Source of the DNA: Pyrinomonadaceae bacterium | Lineage (GTDB): Bacteria > Acidobacteriota > Blastocatellia > Pyrinomonadales > Pyrinomonadaceae | Length of the DNA stretch: 64,000 nucleotides | Reading direction: 5' to 3' | Assembly: GCA_021228405.1 (NCBI GenBank) | Contig: JAJQRF010000008.1 | Span: 62,001-126,000, forward strand | In this document: in pieces, positions 1 to 6,932 of the stretch | Position numbering within the stretch: the stretch's first letter is position 1 | How the letters are laid out: every line of letters begins with the position of its first letter | Made by a program: the position numbers and the translations under genes | Notes under the pieces: model-generated | The model's input: the letters and a program-made list of their open reading frames with translations, nothing else | Database searches by the model: none | Told to the model about the DNA's origin: nothing

Positions 1-258
1 CGTGAAAGTAATTTTACAGATTATTTTCACGCCTTTGGTTTTTTCTGCCGGAACAAAAAATATAAGCAAAAATAAATCCTTGAAACGTCCTAATAGGATA
101 AACAAAACAGCGAATCAAAGGCGGAAATTTGATACCGAAAATAAAACAAATAAACAAAACCGATTCCGGCAAAATCAAAAGTTGCGGCTTCGTCGTTTTT
201 TTTCCGATTCCTGATTCGCATTTTTTCCAATTAGCATTTTAGAACCTGAGGAGAATTT
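1..258. other. Leading gap without a convincing gene
   Basis: This stretch is AT-rich. An open frame at 2-214 is lysine/asparagine-rich, has no ribosome-binding site in view and resembles no family I know, so I do not call it. The end carries the leader of the next gene, with a GAGGAG-like site near 248-254. Confidence 0.5.
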
Positions 259-780
259 ATGCCATACGCATTTAATACCAAACAAAAAGCGATCGATTTC
301 ATTACGCCTTTTAACAATGGGAATCCGACGTGGACGGCAAAACTGAATATCGGCAGAGCGGTCGGACATTCGCAAATTACTTTATATGCTAACGACACAT
401 TCGTCGGCGTTTTGCAGGGCGACATTTTAGGCTCTGCTTTATACAAAGAAAAAAACACCAACGGAGTCGAAGGTAATCCGATTTCATTGACGTGGCAGCA
501 GGTTTTGGATGGCGTGGATGAAGTTTACCTCCACGGCACGGCTTGGGGAACGTGGTATTGCCACGACATTACGGCGGCGGTTTTTCGGCGTTGGGGGCTA
601 AACGGCGAAGATGTTTACAGGTCGGTTTATCCGAGCACGCCCGGCGGTCGGGCAGGATTGGTAACTGCGCGAATCGTAACAATTATGAGCGGTACACCGA
701 TCGTGACGACGTGGTTTTTAATTCTGCACGAAGAGTGGAATCTGTTTCAAGATGCGTGGCGGGCGATTACCAGATGGTAA
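259..780 (+). CDS. Hypothetical protein, 173 aa
   Basis: I do not recognise this family. The start is supported by a GAGGAG-type site a few bases upstream. There is no signal peptide or membrane segment. The protein is rich in aromatic residues (Trp, Tyr, Phe), with a central Trp-Tyr-Cys-His stretch around residues 100-103 and a Trp-rich C-terminus, which suggests a compact globular cytoplasmic protein. It stands alone in front of a strong hairpin terminator and a separately promoted merR gene, so it is probably a single-gene unit. No function is proposed. Confidence 0.65.
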   Translation: MPYAFNTKQKAIDFITPFNNGNPTWTAKLNIGRAVGHSQITLYANDTFVGVLQGDILGSALYKEKNTNGVEGNPISLTWQQVLDGVDEVYLHGTAWGTWYCHDITAAVFRRWGLNGEDVYRSVYPSTPGGRAGLVTARIVTIMSGTPIVTTWFLILHEEWNLFQDAWRAITRW

Positions 781-820
781 TTTTCGGTTTCAAAAATTAA
801 ATAATTCATAAAATTCAGAT

Positions 821-866
821 AAAAAGAGAGAGTTTGCGCGGATTTGCCTTCAAACTCTCTTTTTTA
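821..866 (+). terminator. Rho-independent terminator
   Basis: AGAGAGTTTG (827-836) pairs with CAAACTCTCT (851-860), followed by a T run. It lies downstream of the 259-780 gene and separates it from the MerR operator. Confidence 0.75.
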
Positions 867-881
867 TTTGCTTCTTCGTGC

Positions 882-920
882 TTGACTTAGACCGCTCTAA
901 GTTTTGTAACCTTATACATA
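882..920 (+). promoter_or_regulatory. MerR-type promoter/operator
   Basis: The -35 box TTGACT (882-887) is followed by an inverted repeat, ACTTAGA (885-891) and TCTAAGT (896-902) around a 4-bp centre. Exactly 19 bp separate the -35 from a weak -10-like TAACCT (907-912). A long 19-bp spacer filled by a dyad is the hallmark of promoters that MerR-family activators untwist. The motif resembles that of NmlR/AdhR-type regulators, which control alcohol or aldehyde dehydrogenases, and such a gene lies just downstream. Confidence 0.65.
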
Positions 921-952
921 TCGGATTTTTCATTAAACGAGGAGTTATTTTT

Positions 953-1444
953 ATGGCATCGACGGCAGTCAGCGAACAACAGACGGAGCTTCAAGTTTCA
1001 AACGGCGGTTTGACCGTTCAGCAGGTTTCCGAATTGACGGGTTTGAGCGAACACACTTTGCGCTATTACGAAAAGATCAAGTTGCTTTCACCCGTTCAGC
1101 GCGACGTGAGCAGTAAACATCGGCGTTACACGAGCGAAGACCTTGCCAAGATCGAAACTCTGGCGTGTTTGCGCGCGGTCGGAATGCCGATCGAACAAAT
1201 GCGTTATTACTTTGAAATGGCGAAAAACGGCAAGGATGCCGCCGCCGAATTAAAAGCGATTCTCGAAACACAGCGCGCCGTTTTGCAGGAAAGAATCGCG
1301 CAAATGCAGAAAAATCTTGATTACGTCGATTATAAAATAACCTTCTGGAGCGAAGTCGAAGCCGGAAACGAAGAAAAAGCAATGGAAATTTCCCGCGATT
1401 TTCAACGGAAGATCAGAGGGAAAGCAGGTATTTGTAAAATATAA
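953..1444 (+). CDS. MerR family transcriptional regulator
   Basis: A 163-aa regulator with the classic order: an N-terminal winged helix-turn-helix (about residues 20-90, with the family signature around LSEHTLRYYEK), then a long helix (about 105-145) for antiparallel dimerisation. I start at ATG 953 because GAGGAG lies just upstream; the open frame could extend to 878 but that would read through the operator region. The C-terminal tail has one cysteine (near residue 161) and no metal-binding loop, which fits an NmlR/AdhR-like stress regulator better than a metal sensor. It is followed after 191 bp by a zinc alcohol dehydrogenase that it probably controls. Autoregulation is likely given the dyad in its own promoter. 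Confidence 0.85.
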   Translation: MASTAVSEQQTELQVSNGGLTVQQVSELTGLSEHTLRYYEKIKLLSPVQRDVSSKHRRYTSEDLAKIETLACLRAVGMPIEQMRYYFEMAKNGKDAAAELKAILETQRAVLQERIAQMQKNLDYVDYKITFWSEVEAGNEEKAMEISRDFQRKIRGKAGICKI

Positions 1445-1461
1445 AAATTAATGAAAGGAGA

Positions 1462-1606
1462 TTTGCCTACGAAATACACGAAAGAAACGAAAGGAAAAAA
1501 CAAAATAGAAACTGAAAAATAAAAGATTGAGAACAAAATTTGAGGATTAAAAGCATATAAAGAATTTTGATTTATTTTCGTATTTTTCGTGTATTTCGTG
1601 GGCAAA
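1462..1606. repeat. WP3 word-palindrome (CGAAATACACGAAA family)
   Basis: The left arm at 1462-1494 and right arm at 1574-1606 are imperfect inverted copies built of variants of the word TACGAAATACACGAAA. A second member of this family lies at 48649-48737. The element fills the merR-adh spacer, so it may act as a terminator or processing site between the two. Confidence 0.7.
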
Positions 1607-1635
1607 AACTCTTAAAAATTTATTGAGGAGAAATT

Positions 1636-2700
1636 ATGACTAAAAGTTTTGGATATGCCGCTCAGAGCAAGACGAGCGAATTGGAACCGTTTTCATTTGA
1701 ACGCCGCGAGGTCGGCGCGGACGATGTTTTGATCGATGTCGAATACTGCGGAATCTGCCATTCCGACATTCATCAGGTGCGCGACGAATGGGGCGGCTCG
1801 ATCTACCCGATGGTTCCCGGGCACGAGATCGTCGGGCGCGTCGCCGAGGTCGGCGCAAACGTCACGAAGGTAAAAGTCGGCGATTATGCGGGAGTCGGCT
1901 GTATGGTCGATTCGTGCGGCGAATGCACTTACTGCAAAAGCGACATCGAACAATTTTGCGAAAAAGGCGCGGCGTTGACCTACAACTCGACCTATATGGA
2001 CAGAGTGACACCGACCTACGGCGGATATTCGACGAACATTGTCGTGCCCGAATCTTTCACTTTGAAAATTAACGATTCGGAAAACTTAGCGGCGGTCGCG
2101 CCCCTGCTCTGCGCGGGCATCACGACCTATTCGCCGATCAGACGTTTCGGCGTGAAGGAAGGCAGTAAGGTCGGCATCGTCGGGCTTGGCGGTCTGGGGC
2201 ATATGGGTGTCAAATTCGCGGTCGCGATGGGCGCGGACGTAACGGTTTTCTCGACTTCGCCGTCAAAGGAAGAAGACGCGAAGAAGCTCGGCGCACATCA
2301 TTTCGTCGTCAGCAAAGACCCCGAACAGATGAAGGCGCAGGCTTCGCAGTTCGATTTCATCCTCGACACCGTGAGCGCGTCGCACGATCTGAATGCTTAC
2401 CTGCAATGCCTGAAATATAACGGCGCGATGGTGCTCGTCGGGATTCCCGAAAAACCCGCCGAAGTCCTTGCACCTTTGCTCGTGATGCAGCAACGCAATT
2501 TGACGGGTTCGGCAATCGGAGGCATCGCCGAAACCCAGGAAATGCTCGATTTCTGCGCCGAAAAAGGCATCGTTTCGGACATCGAACTGATCGGCGTTGA
2601 CTATCTCAAGGAAGCCTACGAACGCACCGTCAAAGCCGACGTGCGCTATCGTTTCGTGATCGACATCGCCACGCTCAAAGCAAAAGAAGCACAAAATTAA
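1636..2700 (+). CDS. NAD(P)-dependent zinc alcohol dehydrogenase (CAD/YahK type)
   Basis: A 354-aa medium-chain dehydrogenase of the cinnamyl-alcohol dehydrogenase class. It should interconvert aldehydes and primary alcohols with NADP(H). Catalytic zinc ligands are visible: Cys41 in CGICHSD, His63-Glu64 in PGHE and a third Cys near residue 157. The structural zinc loop has four Cys at about 93-108 (CGECTYCK and a following Cys). The Rossmann glycine motif GLGGLGHMGVK begins near residue 182. Length is normal for the family. ATG 1636 has a GAGGAG site 7 bp upstream. The adjacent MerR gene and its NmlR/AdhR-like operator suggest induction by electrophiles or aldehydes, making aldehyde detoxification a likely role. 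Confidence 0.92.
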   Translation: MTKSFGYAAQSKTSELEPFSFERREVGADDVLIDVEYCGICHSDIHQVRDEWGGSIYPMVPGHEIVGRVAEVGANVTKVKVGDYAGVGCMVDSCGECTYCKSDIEQFCEKGAALTYNSTYMDRVTPTYGGYSTNIVVPESFTLKINDSENLAAVAPLLCAGITTYSPIRRFGVKEGSKVGIVGLGGLGHMGVKFAVAMGADVTVFSTSPSKEEDAKKLGAHHFVVSKDPEQMKAQASQFDFILDTVSASHDLNAYLQCLKYNGAMVLVGIPEKPAEVLAPLLVMQQRNLTGSAIGGIAETQEMLDFCAEKGIVSDIELIGVDYLKEAYERTVKADVRYRFVIDIATLKAKEAQN

Positions 2701-2710
2701 GTAATGCTTA

Positions 2711-2837
2711 GAACGCGGGGCGGGCAGATTGTTACGGATATTTTAAGAGAGAATCCAAATTGGAAACACTGACTTTTTTCCTATTAAATCTCTTATAAAA
2801 TCCGCTTTAATCTGCCCGCCCCGCCCGCTCCGCGTTC
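2711..2837. repeat. WP5 word-palindrome
   Basis: GAACGCGGGGCGGGCAGATT at 2711-2730 is mirrored by the right arm ending in CGCGTTC at 2837. The inner segments (ACGGATATTTTA against TAAAATCCG) also pair. The same architecture with diverged sequence recurs at 23484-23575. Confidence 0.75.
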
Positions 2838-3139
2838 AAAATCCTTCACACTTTGCCTTAACACTCGCGCCGGTTGTTAAACATCTTGATTGACACCAAA
2901 CAAATATTATTTTATATTTTCAAAACCATAATATTTTAGAGGTTTTCGGACATCGGATTTACCGTAAAATCGATGGCGGGAAATAATTCCCGAAGTTTTC
3001 TCATTATTTCCCGTCCGCCGAACTCCCGTTTGAACGACCCGAGCGGTAAATTTTTCTTAAACTCCAGAAATAAGAATTCCCCGATTTCCCCAAACTTATC
3101 TTTTTTAACCAAAGAGAAAACTTCAAGGATAAAAAATAT
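2838..3139. other. Gap upstream of the 3140 gene
   Basis: No gene is seen here. It holds a short palindrome GGGAAATAATTCCC near 2978-2991. The leader of the next gene ends in an AAGGA ribosome-binding site about 9 bp before ATG 3140. Confidence 0.5.
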
Positions 3140-3871
3140 ATGGAAACCGGACATACAAAAAATGTCGCCAACTTTGAAACAGTAATCATCGTTCTGACCG
3201 CGCTCGGCAGTGTTTACAATCCCGTTCAGGCATTGATTTTGCTGACCGCTTTGCAAACCAAGCTGGCACAGGCAAAAGCCGCGCTTGCTTCGCTCGACAC
3301 GGCAAGAGCCGAAAAGACCGTCAAGATCGATGAGGTCGAAGCAGGCTTTGCAGGCTTGTATAAATACGTCGTCAACATCAAACGCACGGCGGAAGTCGCC
3401 GTCAACGACCCCGCTTTTACCGCCGATCTGCAAACCATCGTCAACAAATTCTCGTCCGCCGGACGCGACACGGACTTGGTTGACGACCCTGCCACGCCCG
3501 ACATCGACGAATCGCGCACGGGGCGTTCCACCTCCGAACGCAGCCGCGATAAACAGCTCGCCCACCTCGCCGCGATCATCGCCCTGCTCCACACCAAAGC
3601 CGACCTTTACCGCAGTAACGATGCCGCATATACCATCGCCGCCGTCGAAACCCGCCACGCCGAACTGTCGGCACTGAACAACGCCGCCCTCGCCGCCCTC
3701 GCCGCCGAAGCCAACGCCGAGGAAGCCCGCGACGAAATCCTCTACCACCCCGAAACAGGAATTCTGCGATTAGTTCAACTCATCAAAACCGAACTAGCCC
3801 GCAACCCCGGCAAAGACAGCGCGGCATACCGCCAAATAAACGCCCTCGAATTCCGCAAACCGCGACCGTAA
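3140..3871 (+). CDS. Helical hypothetical protein, 243 aa
   Basis: An almost wholly alpha-helical, alanine-rich protein with no signal peptide. The N-terminal stretch (KNVANFE, then VYNP and repeated Leu/Ala heptad-like segments) resembles hypothetical proteins common in Bacteroidetes and related phyla, where a similar 'NF...YNP' opening precedes long helices; I know this family only as unannotated. A charged, disordered-looking stretch lies at about 115-140, then more helices. ATG 3140 has a good ribosome-binding site. It ends 15 bp before a strong terminator, so it forms a single transcription unit. Function unknown; coiled-coil or structural roles are possible. Confidence 0.75.
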   Translation: METGHTKNVANFETVIIVLTALGSVYNPVQALILLTALQTKLAQAKAALASLDTARAEKTVKIDEVEAGFAGLYKYVVNIKRTAEVAVNDPAFTADLQTIVNKFSSAGRDTDLVDDPATPDIDESRTGRSTSERSRDKQLAHLAAIIALLHTKADLYRSNDAAYTIAAVETRHAELSALNNAALAALAAEANAEEARDEILYHPETGILRLVQLIKTELARNPGKDSAAYRQINALEFRKPRP

Positions 3872-3886
3872 ATAGCCGCCGCAACC

Positions 3887-3920
3887 GAAAGCCGAAAACC
3901 GCAACACGTTTTCGGCTTTC
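3887..3920 (+). terminator. Hairpin terminator after the 3140 gene
   Basis: GAAAGCCGAAAAC (3887-3899) pairs perfectly with GTTTTCGGCTTTC (3908-3920), a 13-bp stem with an 8-nt loop. The T tract after it is short. Confidence 0.65.
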
Positions 3921-3996
3921 TATAAACAACCGAATTTCCTTTTAATGGAAACTTAAATGATTTTGTTCTAAACTGTATTTCGCCGAAAAAACCGAA

Positions 3997-4440
3997 ATGT
4001 TAGAAACCGAAGGATTACTCAGCATCAAACAAGCGAGCGAATGGGCAACCGATCATATCGGTAAAACCGTCACGCCCTCGAGTATTACCTATCTCATAAA
4101 TTACGGGAGAATTTTAAAGGTCGGAGAAAACGGCTCGACCTTGATTCCCGTTCAGGAATTAATTGATTATTACGAAAATTATCAACGCGAAGCCGTTTAT
4201 AAAAAAAAGCTCGGCAAAGATTTGAACTGGGCTTTGTCATTCGACCAATACAAAGAATCCGAAACCACCAAACACGTCCATCGCCTTCACCCGTATAAAG
4301 GCAAATTCATTCCGCAACTGGTCGAATATTTTTTAGATTCGCACACGGACAAATTTAAAACCGAAACCTTTTTCAAAGCAGACGGCATCGTTCTCGACCC
4401 TTTTTGCGGAAGCGGCTCGACACTTGTGCGGGGCAATTAA
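3997..4440 (+). pseudogene. 5' fragment of a DNA methyltransferase gene (HTH-fused, beta-type)
   Basis: The 147-aa product keeps an N-terminal helix-turn-helix/DNA-binding part (about residues 1-55, LSIKQASEWA...) and the start of an amino-methyltransferase domain. The conserved HRLHPYKGKFIPQLVEYF segment and SAM motif I DPFCGSGSTL (about 134-143) are present, but the frame stops four residues later. The family is normally about 400 aa or more, so motif IV and the target-recognition region are missing. Base composition matches the flanking chromosome rather than the AT-rich genes that follow. The TdeIII-like endonuclease at 6933 would be a natural partner for such a methylase. I infer a methylase cut off by arrival of the BglI-like cassette. 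A single TAA separates it from the next small ORF in the same frame. Confidence 0.75.
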
Positions 4441-4443
4441 ATT

Positions 4444-4635
4444 ATGGAACAGATAAACACAGATGATTTAATCTATTGGATTGATAAAGATTTCGTCCAG
4501 GAAAAAGCGCAAGAAAGAATCGGCAGAAATTTGAACGACGAAGAAATTTCAAAACTGACTAAAATGGTTGAGTTTGGTTTGTGGGAAGCCGATAACACCT
4601 CCGTCAAAACTGCAATTGACGAAGTTAGCCAATAA
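4444..4635 (+). CDS. Small hypothetical protein, 63 aa
   Basis: An acidic 63-residue protein with no recognised domain, in the same frame as the truncated methylase and separated from it by TAA ATT. Its first codons are written over a 17-bp word (4449-4465) identical to part of the WP1 repeat at 26361, so the beginning of the ORF may be recent. The body (YWIDKDFVQEKAQERIGR, then DEEIS) looks like a genuine small helical protein, and it may be an unrelated gene carried with the incoming R-M cassette. Expression and function are unknown. Confidence 0.45.
   Translation: MEQINTDDLIYWIDKDFVQEKAQERIGRNLNDEEISKLTKMVEFGLWEADNTSVKTAIDEVSQ
4449..4465. repeat. WP1 repeat word at the methylase breakpoint
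   Basis: ACAGATAAACACAGATG is identical to bases inside the left arm of the WP1 element at 26361-26390. It lies 9 bp after the premature stop of the truncated methylase. Confidence 0.6.
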
Positions 4636-4694
4636 TCAAACTATAATTTTATCTCTACCCATAAGTTGCTCAAATCAGCAATCAAACAAGTTTT

Positions 4695-4720
4695 GCTATC
4701 TTTAGTCTGTAGAACTTTAG
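4695..4720 (+). promoter_or_regulatory. Candidate controller (C-box) region
   Basis: GCTATCTTTAG at 4695-4705 differs by one base from GCTATCTATAG in the palindrome upstream of the methyltransferase (6861-6871). CTTTAG is also directly repeated at 4700 and 4715. The position 25-50 bp before the controller gene is where autoregulatory C-boxes are found. This is inference only. Confidence 0.4.
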
Positions 4721-4744
4721 CGTTCATAATTTATATCTTATTAT

Positions 4745-4978
4745 GTGTTCAATAAACCCTTAGCAGAAAATATAGGCGCGTTAATTCGTGAACTTCGAGT
4801 AGCAGCGGGAAGGTCACAAGAAGCATTTGCAGATCAGTGTGGCATACATCGCACTTATATCGGTTCAATTGAAAGGGGCGAAAAAGCCATTACAATTGAA
4901 ACAGCTCAAAAAATAGTCGAATCACTTAATATTTCCCTGGCACAATTCTTCCAAAAACTTGAGGAGAAATCTAAATAA
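4745..4978 (+). CDS. XRE-type controller protein of the BglI-like R-M system
   Basis: A 77-aa single-domain helix-turn-helix protein (HTH about residues 12-66, with the recognition segment around CGIHRTYIGSIERGE). This is the size and type of the C proteins that time expression of type II endonucleases. I use GTG 4745; no upstream ATG is in frame. Its stop overlaps the endonuclease start (TAATG), which is the usual C-R arrangement and implies translational coupling. It should bind near 4695-4720 to activate and later repress its own operon, delaying endonuclease until host DNA is methylated. Codon use is AT-rich, like the rest of the cassette and unlike the flanking chromosome. Confidence 0.85.
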   Translation: MFNKPLAENIGALIRELRVAAGRSQEAFADQCGIHRTYIGSIERGEKAITIETAQKIVESLNISLAQFFQKLEEKSK

Positions 4979-5841
4979 TGCTCACCGAAGCCGAATATTT
5001 CTCCATTAGATCAAAACTAATCAGCAACGAATTAGCTCATATTGTCGCAGTTGAACGGCAATATATGGATTTTCTTGTTGATGTAACTCTTCGCGCCGCT
5101 GACAGTATTAATACTGATTTCTGCCAAGTAACGGAACTAATGCCGTTTTGGGTAAACTATCCACCTAGACAAAGAGGACGTGCGCCTTCGGGTGCTTCAA
5201 TTCCGTGGAGCGAAGTTGGTGAGAAAGCAATTAGCCAGAATTTAGTTCGCGCCCTTACTTTGGAAGATACGTCAATTACTTTTCCAGGATTACCATTAGG
5301 TGGTGATATTCGATTTGCAACTAATGATGCGTTAATTCATTTCGATGTGAAATTGACGGGACCCAATGATAGAGCAGATGAAATTGTAGCAAGCCCACAT
5401 CAAATTTCGGGCGACGGCGTGATATGGGAAAATAATGGAGTCGTAAACTCGCCCGCAAATGTGACTGGAGCAAGGGCAAGTATGATTTTCCAACCAGAAC
5501 TTCCGCCTTTTTATGTATTAAACAAGCGTCCTTTGGTTTGTCTTACCTATTTTCTTAAAGCCGTTTATGAAGTTAAAAGCATCGGAGATCAACCGTTAAA
5601 ATATCTTGAAGTAGCTTGTGTTCCTAATGGGTTGCTGATGTTTGATGAGCCGCAACTTGCCAGAACACCAGGATTGCTAATTCCCGGAAAAGATGAACAA
5701 ACCTATTTGAAAAAGCGAACCCGAGTTAGATTAGAGCCATTGGCAAATTTACACGATTGGCGTTGCATTCAAATTGTGAAAGTTGACGATAAATGGATAA
5801 CACAAGCTAGAAATCAAGGAGAACAGTTAAAACTTATCTAA
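4978..5841 (+). CDS. BglI-like type II restriction endonuclease
   Basis: This 287-aa protein matches BglI as I know it: FWVNYPPRQRG (57-67), IPWSEVGEKA (75-84), the catalytic core FDVKLTGPNDRA (122-133) and SPHQISGDG (139-147), and the late VPNGLLMF block. Asp110, Asp123 and Lys125 align with the BglI metal-binding residues, with a shorter loop between the first two. BglI cuts GCC(N5)GGC leaving 3' overhangs; the same or a related site is expected. It is co-transcribed with the C gene and converges on the methyltransferase with a 15-bp 3' overlap. Complete and apparently active; AT-rich, hence probably acquired. Confidence 0.9.
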   Translation: MLTEAEYFSIRSKLISNELAHIVAVERQYMDFLVDVTLRAADSINTDFCQVTELMPFWVNYPPRQRGRAPSGASIPWSEVGEKAISQNLVRALTLEDTSITFPGLPLGGDIRFATNDALIHFDVKLTGPNDRADEIVASPHQISGDGVIWENNGVVNSPANVTGARASMIFQPELPPFYVLNKRPLVCLTYFLKAVYEVKSIGDQPLKYLEVACVPNGLLMFDEPQLARTPGLLIPGKDEQTYLKKRTRVRLEPLANLHDWRCIQIVKVDDKWITQARNQGEQLKLI

Positions 5842-6840
5842 TAAAGTCAATTGATTTCCACTTGAAGCGTATTCTGATTTGTAAGTTTTCTGTCCGTTCG
5901 TAGCCTGCCATTTTTGTTTCTCTTTTTCGCACGACTCACGCGCTAAAGAAACATATCCCGATTGCTTTTCGATGCCAATATAATTTCTGCCTTCTCTGAT
6001 TGCGGCAACTGCCGTTGTGCCGCTTCCCATAAAACAATCTAAAACGGTATCGTCAGGAAAAGTTAATAACTTAATGACTCGTCGCGGCAACTCAAGCGGA
6101 AATTTTGCTTCATGGTCATTGTTGGCTCTAACGGAAGGAATTTGCCATACTGCCCGCGAACCCCAAGAAGCCCATTCCTCGGAGGTAAGTTTGCTTCTGT
6201 CTACAATTGTTGTCCCGGGTTTCCAAAAAAAATAAAGATATTCAAATTCATCAACAGCGCGATATGAAAGCGTTGCCCATTTAGAATTCTCCCAAGCCGG
6301 GTCTTTCATCCATATTCTGCGATCATACAGATATAAATTAGCCGCTGTCGCCGCATCTTGAATAATGTTTCCTACTAAATGAACTCGCGTTTGTGTATTA
6401 TATTTTCCGCCTCGTATATTATTTCCATTCAAGCGACGGTCAATAGTTTGCTCACTACAGCCGAGCAAAGCCGCAAGTTGATTTCTGTTGTAGTTTGGAT
6501 TTGCCGCCTTAGCTTCTAAAACTTCCTCGCGTGTGATGCTAACTTTATGACGACTCACATTCATTGCTTGAAAACGTGGTATTGATTCATCTGGAAAGCA
6601 TAGAATGTCTGCAATGTTTATAACGAGGAAACCGCCTGGTTTCAATATTGAGTAATGTAAGCCTATAACATCTTTCAAAAGACCAATCCATTCATCATAA
6701 GAAATTCCTTTTTCGTATTCTTTTCCGAGATGATAAGGCGGAGACCAAACACTACAGCTTATAGAGTCAGACTCTACTTGAGGCAAAAGCTCACGAGCAT
6801 CGCCTTGATAAATTTCGTTAATATTTAAACTCGAAGTCAT
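5827..6840 (-). CDS. N4-cytosine-type DNA methyltransferase of the BglI-like system
   Basis: A 337-aa beta-class amino-methyltransferase. Catalytic motif IV is SPPY (33-36), typical of N4-cytosine enzymes, and the SAM-binding motif DCFMGSGTT lies near 265-275, the circularly permuted order of this class. Between them, about residues 100-140 hold an inserted helix-turn-helix-like segment (YNRNQLAALLGCSEQTIDRR), which is seen in a subfamily of site-specific methylases. It should protect host DNA against the convergent endonuclease. It is transcribed from its own promoter (TTGCAC 6902-6897, 17 bp, TATGCT 6879-6874 on the minus strand), with a perfect 32-bp palindrome covering the -10 and the start region. 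Confidence 0.88.
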   Translation of the reverse strand: MTSSLNINEIYQGDARELLPQVESDSISCSVWSPPYHLGKEYEKGISYDEWIGLLKDVIGLHYSILKPGGFLVINIADILCFPDESIPRFQAMNVSRHKVSITREEVLEAKAANPNYNRNQLAALLGCSEQTIDRRLNGNNIRGGKYNTQTRVHLVGNIIQDAATAANLYLYDRRIWMKDPAWENSKWATLSYRAVDEFEYLYFFWKPGTTIVDRSKLTSEEWASWGSRAVWQIPSVRANNDHEAKFPLELPRRVIKLLTFPDDTVLDCFMGSGTTAVAAIREGRNYIGIEKQSGYVSLARESCEKEKQKWQATNGQKTYKSEYASSGNQLTLLDKF

Positions 6841-6852
6841 TTGATATTAGTT

Positions 6853-6884
6853 AAATGTATGCTATCTATAGATAGCATACATTT
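6853..6884. promoter_or_regulatory. Perfect 32-bp palindrome, likely operator
   Basis: A loopless palindrome: the half-site AAATGTATGCTATCTA is followed directly by its exact reverse complement. It lies 12 bp upstream of the methyltransferase ATG and covers that gene's predicted -10. It shares GCTATCTWTAG with the region upstream of the controller gene, so the C protein or the methylase's own HTH could bind here. Confidence 0.7.
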
Positions 6885-6932
6885 TTTGAGAAAAAGGTGC
6901 AAAAATTCATCTAAAGATTCTATATTTTGCTA

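Noticed and set aside
2-214. Open frame at the start of the window
   Set aside because: Lys/Asn-rich, no ribosome-binding site, no family resemblance; probably chance in AT-rich DNA.
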